Source: Alkanindiges hydrocarboniclasticus
Lineage (GTDB): Bacteria > Pseudomonadota > Gammaproteobacteria > Pseudomonadales > Moraxellaceae
DNA: 64,000 nt
Assembly (NCBI RefSeq): GCF_001982605.1
Contig: NZ_MLCN01000023.1
Span: forward strand, 1-64,000
Reading direction: 5' to 3'
Part shown: positions 60,067 to 64,000 of the stretch, in pieces
Layout of the letters: every line of letters begins with the position of its first letter
Numbering within the stretch: the stretch's first letter is position 1
Translations under genes and position numbers: made by a program
The notes under the pieces: model-generated
Seen by the model: the letters and a program-made list of their open reading frames with translations, nothing else
Told to the model about the DNA's origin: nothing
Databases searched by the model: none

Positions 60067-60393
60067 GGCCTGCAACAGCTCCGGACGGATCAAGCCAGCA
60101 GTCTACCGAAGCCCGGGGTACAGGTAAAGCAACTAACCGGTTCAGTCAACCAAAAGCCCAAAAACACGTTAATCATAAAAACCTTTAAAAAAAACGGTGC
60201 AAGGATTTTTAGCTGCGGTACTTTCAATATCGTTACGTTTGGCTATTCTTATTTTCAAACTTTGTAAGTAATATGGCTAAATTGCAACATTCGCTGACAT
60301 TCTTGCGCGAGAACAGGGTTGGAGAGCCAAGGCAGTCTTCATACAATGTGGCGCTTTAGTGAATGCGTTTAATTTGGGTGGTAGGAACAAACT
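60067..60393. other. Divergent intergenic region upstream of mltD
   Basis: The 327 bases between the rnhA-dnaQ start and mltD contain the mltD promoter (60319-60347) and presumably the rnhA-dnaQ promoter. No small gene or repeat was recognised. Confidence 0.45.
60319..60347 (+). promoter_or_regulatory. Promoter of mltD
   Basis: A TTGGAG -35 box (60319-60324), a 17-bp spacer and a TACAAT -10 box (60342-60347) lie 47 bp upstream of the ATG at 60394. Confidence 0.5.
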
Positions 60394-63300
60394 ATGCAAC
60401 ATTCTGTAGAAACCGTTGAGCAAAATACGTCTGGCTTTCAGGGTAAGCTCATGGCCCTAACGGTTGCCTTGATGGCCGCCGGGATTGTGAGTGGTTGCTC
60501 CAGTACACCGCCCAAAAAAACCATGCAGGCCAAAACCAGCAAAACTGTGGGCTATAGTAAAGCAGGCCAGCAGGAAGCCTTGCTGGATGCCAATAGTGTT
60601 GATTCGCTTGAAGCGCTGTTGTCTGCAACTGACATGGCGGCAGTAGAAGGTGACCGACTGGCAGTACTGCGTCATGGTGATGTATGGAAGCGCATGCGCG
60701 CTGGTTTCCAGATGAACCTGAATGTGCAAAATAGCCGCATTAGTGCGCAACGGAGCTGGTTTGCCAGCCGTCAGCCTTATGTTAACCGCCTAAGCGCACG
60801 TGCCAGCCGTTATTTATACCATACGGTGACTGAGGCAGAGCGCCGTGGGATTCCCACAGAGCTGGCCTTACTACCAGTCATTGAAAGCTCTTATGATCCG
60901 GCAGCAACCAGTAGTGCCGCCGCCGCAGGCATGTGGCAGTTTATTCCAAGCACAGGCACCATTTATGGTTTGCGCCAGAATTCCATTTATGATGGCCGCC
61001 GCGATGTAGTGGAATCCACCCGTGCAGCCTATGAGTTCTTGACCAGCCTGTATAACCAGTTTGGCTCATGGGAACTGGCACTGGCTGCCTATAATGCAGG
61101 TCCTGGTCGTGTTCAGCAGGCCATTAACCGTAATGCGGCGGCTGGTTTGCCCACCGATTACTGGTCGCTCCGGTTGCCGTCTGAAACCATGAGCTATGTG
61201 CCGCGCTTTATGGCAGTGGCGCAGATTGTCAAAAATCCGGATCAATATGGCATTTACCTGCCCAGTATTGCCAACCGTCCGCACTTCCGGGAAGTTCAAT
61301 TGCCCGGTGTGGTTGACCTGACACTTGCAGCATCCATTGCAGGTTTAAGTTATCAGGAACTTTACGAATTAAACCCCGGTTTTAGAAGTAGTTATACTGA
61401 CCCAATGGGGCCAAACCGCCTGTTGATTCCAGCGGCATTAAATGCACAGGTTGACCAGCGATTACGCAGTATGCCAACCCTTGGGCAAACCAACCCCGGC
61501 CTGATGGCAAGCCTTGGCCCGGTGGGTGGCGCTGTGATTTTAAGTCAGGGTGGCAATACGGCAAACCGCAGTTTTAGCACCCAGCAGGCTGCGGCATTGA
61601 TGAGCGCAGGCACAGTCAACCGGACTAACACGTCATCCATTCGCCCATCGGTAACCCAGCCAGTTACTGTTCGTAATTCCACGCCGTCTAGTAGTAATAC
61701 CAGCAGCACCATTACGACCACGTTAAGCAATGGCAAGAAAACCGTAAGTACCACTGCTCCGGTTGTGCCTGTCAAGCCTGCAACTGTACCTGTAACTACA
61801 GCCAGCAGCGGCTTGCTGGCCATGGGCACCAAGCGTAATCCTACCCCGAATTCTGCCAATGCACTGGCGAATTTTGCCAATCAGGCTGACTTGCCCAGTA
61901 GCCCACGGATTCCGGTTGCAGTCACTCCGGCCCGCAATATTCAGCCAGTGGGTGAGCCTCCGTTAAGTAATGCCGAACTGCGTGGACTGACAGCTTCAGC
62001 GGCAGTGGCTAATTCAGTGGTGGGTGAACCCCAGCCAAGTGTCGAAGAAAAAGCCAAAGTTGTGGCTGAGTTGCAGGCGCTGGCGCCAGCCGGTACGCAA
62101 GTGGTTGATCCACTGGATGGCAAGATCAAGCTTACCGCCATTCAAACCAGCCAGTCGGTGGCCGATGCCAAAGGGCAGGAGCTAAAAATCAAGTATGAAC
62201 AGCCCGTGCTGGTTGTCCAGAAAAACAATGCGTCACCCGCCAAGCCAAAAGTGGCTCCAGTTATAGTCAATGCCACGCAAAAACCGCAGGGCGAACGCTC
62301 CGTGCATGTCGTACAGTCTGGCGATACGCTGGCTAACATTGCCAGCCGTTATGGCGTTAACTGGCGTGATGTGGCCAACTGGAACCAGATTGACCCCGGC
62401 AAGTCACTGTACGTTGGCACCAGTCTGTATTTGTACAATGCCAAAAAGCCGCAGCCAAGCCGCCCAACCAGTTACACTGTTCAGGCAGGTGATACGCTTA
62501 CTGCCGTGGCTGAAAAATTTGGCCTGAGCAACAAGCAGCTTGCTGACATGAATAACCTGAGCCCAACCAGCAACCTGATCCGTGGTGCGCGCCTGACCCT
62601 TATTGATAATGGCAGCAGTAAAACTAATGACGAACAGGGACAAAGTCAGGCCCGTAATGAGAAGTCCAGTTCAGGCAGCAAATCCGGTGACAGGGTTGAA
62701 ACCATTAGCTATAAGGTCAAGCCGGGTGAATCGGTAGGTTTGCTTGCCAACCGCTATCAGATTAGTAATGAGGAACTGGCATCATTCAACAAATTTTCTG
62801 CCAATAGCACCCTGTATGTAGGGCAAACCATTAAGGTGCCTGCCACAGCCGTTAATGACGCTGAGGAAAAACCCGCAGCTACCAATATACGTATCAATAA
62901 ATCTAGTGCAAAAGAATCTGCTGCAAAAATTGACACCATCAGCTATACCGTGAAGTCAGGCGATACTTTAAGCCGGATAGCCAGCCGGTTTAATACCAGC
63001 AATGATGAGCTGGCCAAGCTAAACAAGATTTCTGCCAGCAGCATGGTGATTGTCGGGCAAAAGCTGAACGTACCGGATACTGAAACCCCTGAACAACCAG
63101 CACGTCCAACCAGCTATACCGTGCAGTCTGGTGATACCCTAACGGGTGTGGCTGCAAGGTTTGACCTGACCCCGCAGGAACTGGCTGAGATGAATGACCT
63201 GAAAGCCAGCAGCAACCTGATCCGTGGCGCTACCCTGACACTGGTGGCAAGCGATACCAAGCCAGATAAAACCGACAGCAAGTCCGGCAAAAAGGCTGCC

Positions 63301-63681
63301 AGCAAAAAGGCCGAGCAGGATGATGTTGAAGTTGAAACGGTAAACAGCAAGCTAAGCCGCTCTAATGACACTGAAAGCTATACGGTAAAACGCGGTGAGT
63401 CACTCAATAGCATTGCAGCAAAACACGACATAACTGTGTCTGAACTGGCCAAGCTAAACCAGTTGTCCAGCAAGAGCATGGTACAGGTTGGCCAAAACCT
63501 GAATGTGCCCAAGCTTACCAGTAATTACACCATTAAGCGGGGCGATACCTTAATTGGTGTGGCCTCAAGGCATGGTGTATCGGTGAATGATCTGGCCAAG
63601 CTGAACCAGATTTCTCCATCCACCAGTGTCAAGATTGGTGATGTGCTGGTAGTACCAAATAGTGGCAGTCGTAGCTTATAA
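60394..63681 (+). CDS. mltD: Membrane-bound lytic murein transglycosylase D with seven LysM repeats
   Basis: MltD cleaves peptidoglycan glycan strands to anhydro-ends. The 1095-residue lipoprotein precursor has lipobox VSGC (Cys35). The family-1 transglycosylase domain has the catalytic Glu164 in PVIESSYDP, then GMWQFIPSTGTIYGL and AAYNAGPGRV. A Ser/Thr/Pro-rich linker (about 390-630) leads to seven LysM domains (starting near 635, 690, 769, 849, 907, 991 and 1045), each opening with a YxV-x2-GD/E-S/T motif. E. coli MltD has two. AGGA lies seven bases before the ATG. The C-terminal LysMs bind glycan and anchor the enzyme. Confidence 0.93.
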   Translation: MQHSVETVEQNTSGFQGKLMALTVALMAAGIVSGCSSTPPKKTMQAKTSKTVGYSKAGQQEALLDANSVDSLEALLSATDMAAVEGDRLAVLRHGDVWKRMRAGFQMNLNVQNSRISAQRSWFASRQPYVNRLSARASRYLYHTVTEAERRGIPTELALLPVIESSYDPAATSSAAAAGMWQFIPSTGTIYGLRQNSIYDGRRDVVESTRAAYEFLTSLYNQFGSWELALAAYNAGPGRVQQAINRNAAAGLPTDYWSLRLPSETMSYVPRFMAVAQIVKNPDQYGIYLPSIANRPHFREVQLPGVVDLTLAASIAGLSYQELYELNPGFRSSYTDPMGPNRLLIPAALNAQVDQRLRSMPTLGQTNPGLMASLGPVGGAVILSQGGNTANRSFSTQQAAALMSAGTVNRTNTSSIRPSVTQPVTVRNSTPSSSNTSSTITTTLSNGKKTVSTTAPVVPVKPATVPVTTASSGLLAMGTKRNPTPNSANALANFANQADLPSSPRIPVAVTPARNIQPVGEPPLSNAELRGLTASAAVANSVVGEPQPSVEEKAKVVAELQALAPAGTQVVDPLDGKIKLTAIQTSQSVADAKGQELKIKYEQPVLVVQKNNASPAKPKVAPVIVNATQKPQGERSVHVVQSGDTLANIASRYGVNWRDVANWNQIDPGKSLYVGTSLYLYNAKKPQPSRPTSYTVQAGDTLTAVAEKFGLSNKQLADMNNLSPTSNLIRGARLTLIDNGSSKTNDEQGQSQARNEKSSSGSKSGDRVETISYKVKPGESVGLLANRYQISNEELASFNKFSANSTLYVGQTIKVPATAVNDAEEKPAATNIRINKSSAKESAAKIDTISYTVKSGDTLSRIASRFNTSNDELAKLNKISASSMVIVGQKLNVPDTETPEQPARPTSYTVQSGDTLTGVAARFDLTPQELAEMNDLKASSNLIRGATLTLVASDTKPDKTDSKSGKKAASKKAEQDDVEVETVNSKLSRSNDTESYTVKRGESLNSIAAKHDITVSELAKLNQLSSKSMVQVGQNLNVPKLTSNYTIKRGDTLIGVASRHGVSVNDLAKLNQISPSTSVKIGDVLVVPNSGSRSL

Positions 63682-63771
63682 TTTTTTAGTCATTGATTGT
63701 GCCAAGTCATTGCGTGTTTTGAGTAATTGCCTATGCTACATTGCGGCCAGCGGACTGGTGAAGTTGTAAAA

Positions 63772-64000
63772 ATGGAAAATCTGAAAAAACAACAAATAAC
63801 GACCCGGGCTGCGGGCTGGTTACTGGCAATGGGAAGCAGTATTGGCTGTGCTTTGACAGCAACTGCTGCGCCCATTACCCAGAATTACATTGCACTGCAT
63901 AGCAAGCCACTCTATGCCAGTGCAACTGCCATGCCTTATGCTAATCCGAAGGCACCAAAAGGTGGCATGTTGTCTCAGTCGGCAGTGCTGGCGACATTTG
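63772..64000 (+). CDS. Peptide/solute ABC-transporter substrate-binding protein, 5' end only
   Basis: The gene runs off the window. Its first 76 codons give a signal-peptide-like start (LKKQQITTRAAGWLLAMGSS, hydrophobic to about residue 30), then the mature segment HSKPLYASATAMPYANPKAPKGGMLSQSA. The NPxAPKGG motif is the hallmark at the start of family 5 solute-binding proteins of the YejA type. I take the ATG at 63772; an in-frame ATG at 63733 adds 13 residues without a ribosome site. The rest of the gene would confirm it. Confidence 0.7.
   Translation, partial: MENLKKQQITTRAAGWLLAMGSSIGCALTATAAPITQNYIALHSKPLYASATAMPYANPKAPKGGMLSQSAVLATF

Overview
The window reads as ordinary chromosome of a gammaproteobacterium of the Moraxellaceae (Acinetobacter/Alkanindiges-like). 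The reasons are the gene neighbourhoods and family types: tig-clpP-clpX, dut-algC-argB, rnfH near divergent bamE|fur, pilT/pilU beside yggS, rlmE-ftsH-folP, rsmI|lpoA-yraN-dolP, a FimL-type pilus regulator, an RNase HI-DnaQ fusion and an AlgC with a membrane-anchored N-terminal extension. By eye the base composition is in the mid-40s % GC, higher than in most Acinetobacter; this is an estimate, not a calculation. No rRNA, tRNA, CRISPR array, prophage or intact insertion sequence was seen.

Layout. 1-3.9 kb: protein folding and turnover (tig, clpP, clpX), with a strong terminator after tig and after clpX. 4-5.5 kb: a MerR regulator divergent from a reductase, sharing a MerR-type operator-promoter. 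5.5-12.8 kb, minus strand: class II amidotransferase, argB, algC, dut, rep. 13.1-16.9 kb: an unusual tandem pair of membrane-anchored beta-repeat proteins, a bacteriohemerythrin, a divergent transporter-like membrane protein, and rnfH. 17-21.9 kb: FAD monooxygenase, bamE|fur, an HxlR regulator divergent from a PF10118-type hydrolase, a small MITE-like element and a thioesterase. 22-24.2 kb: pilU and pilT, divergent from yggS. 25-30.7 kb: an AT-rich orphan gene, then sbcD-sbcC.

30.9-35.4 kb holds two uncharacterised envelope proteins and dsbD. 35.5-38.3 kb: a DsbA-like isomerase, convergent with hemB-thiO. 38.5-43.1 kb is an accessory stretch of small or uncharacterised genes: a zinc-ribbon tail-anchored microprotein, a degenerate BLUF-like membrane protein, a thioesterase, a cysteine-cluster protein, a lipoprotein preceded by three 23-bp tandem repeats, and a DOMON-like protein. 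43.1-48.9 kb: yhbY, rlmE, ftsH, folP, with an alcohol dehydrogenase and a decayed HxlR gene lodged between yhbY and rlmE. 48.9-55.7 kb: envelope biogenesis (rsmI, lpoA, yraN, dolP), an esterase lipoprotein and an erythromycin-esterase family protein. 55.8-64 kb: nudC, fimL, the rnhA-dnaQ fusion, a MltD-type transglycosylase with seven LysM repeats, and the start of a peptide-ABC binding protein.

Most genes serve core functions: proteolysis (ClpXP, FtsH), DNA repair and replication (Rep, SbcCD, Dut, DnaQ), envelope assembly (BamE, LpoA, DolP, MltD, DsbD), twitching motility (PilT, PilU, FimL), and haem, folate and arginine synthesis. No complete undescribed multigene system was identified. The best leads are the tandem beta-repeat pair (13.1-14.5 kb), the BLUF-like protein that has lost its photochemical residues (39.1 kb), the AT-rich membrane/coiled-coil orphan (25 kb), the HxlR pseudogene beside an intact dehydrogenase (44.9 kb), and the repeat elements at 21.3 and 41.2 kb.
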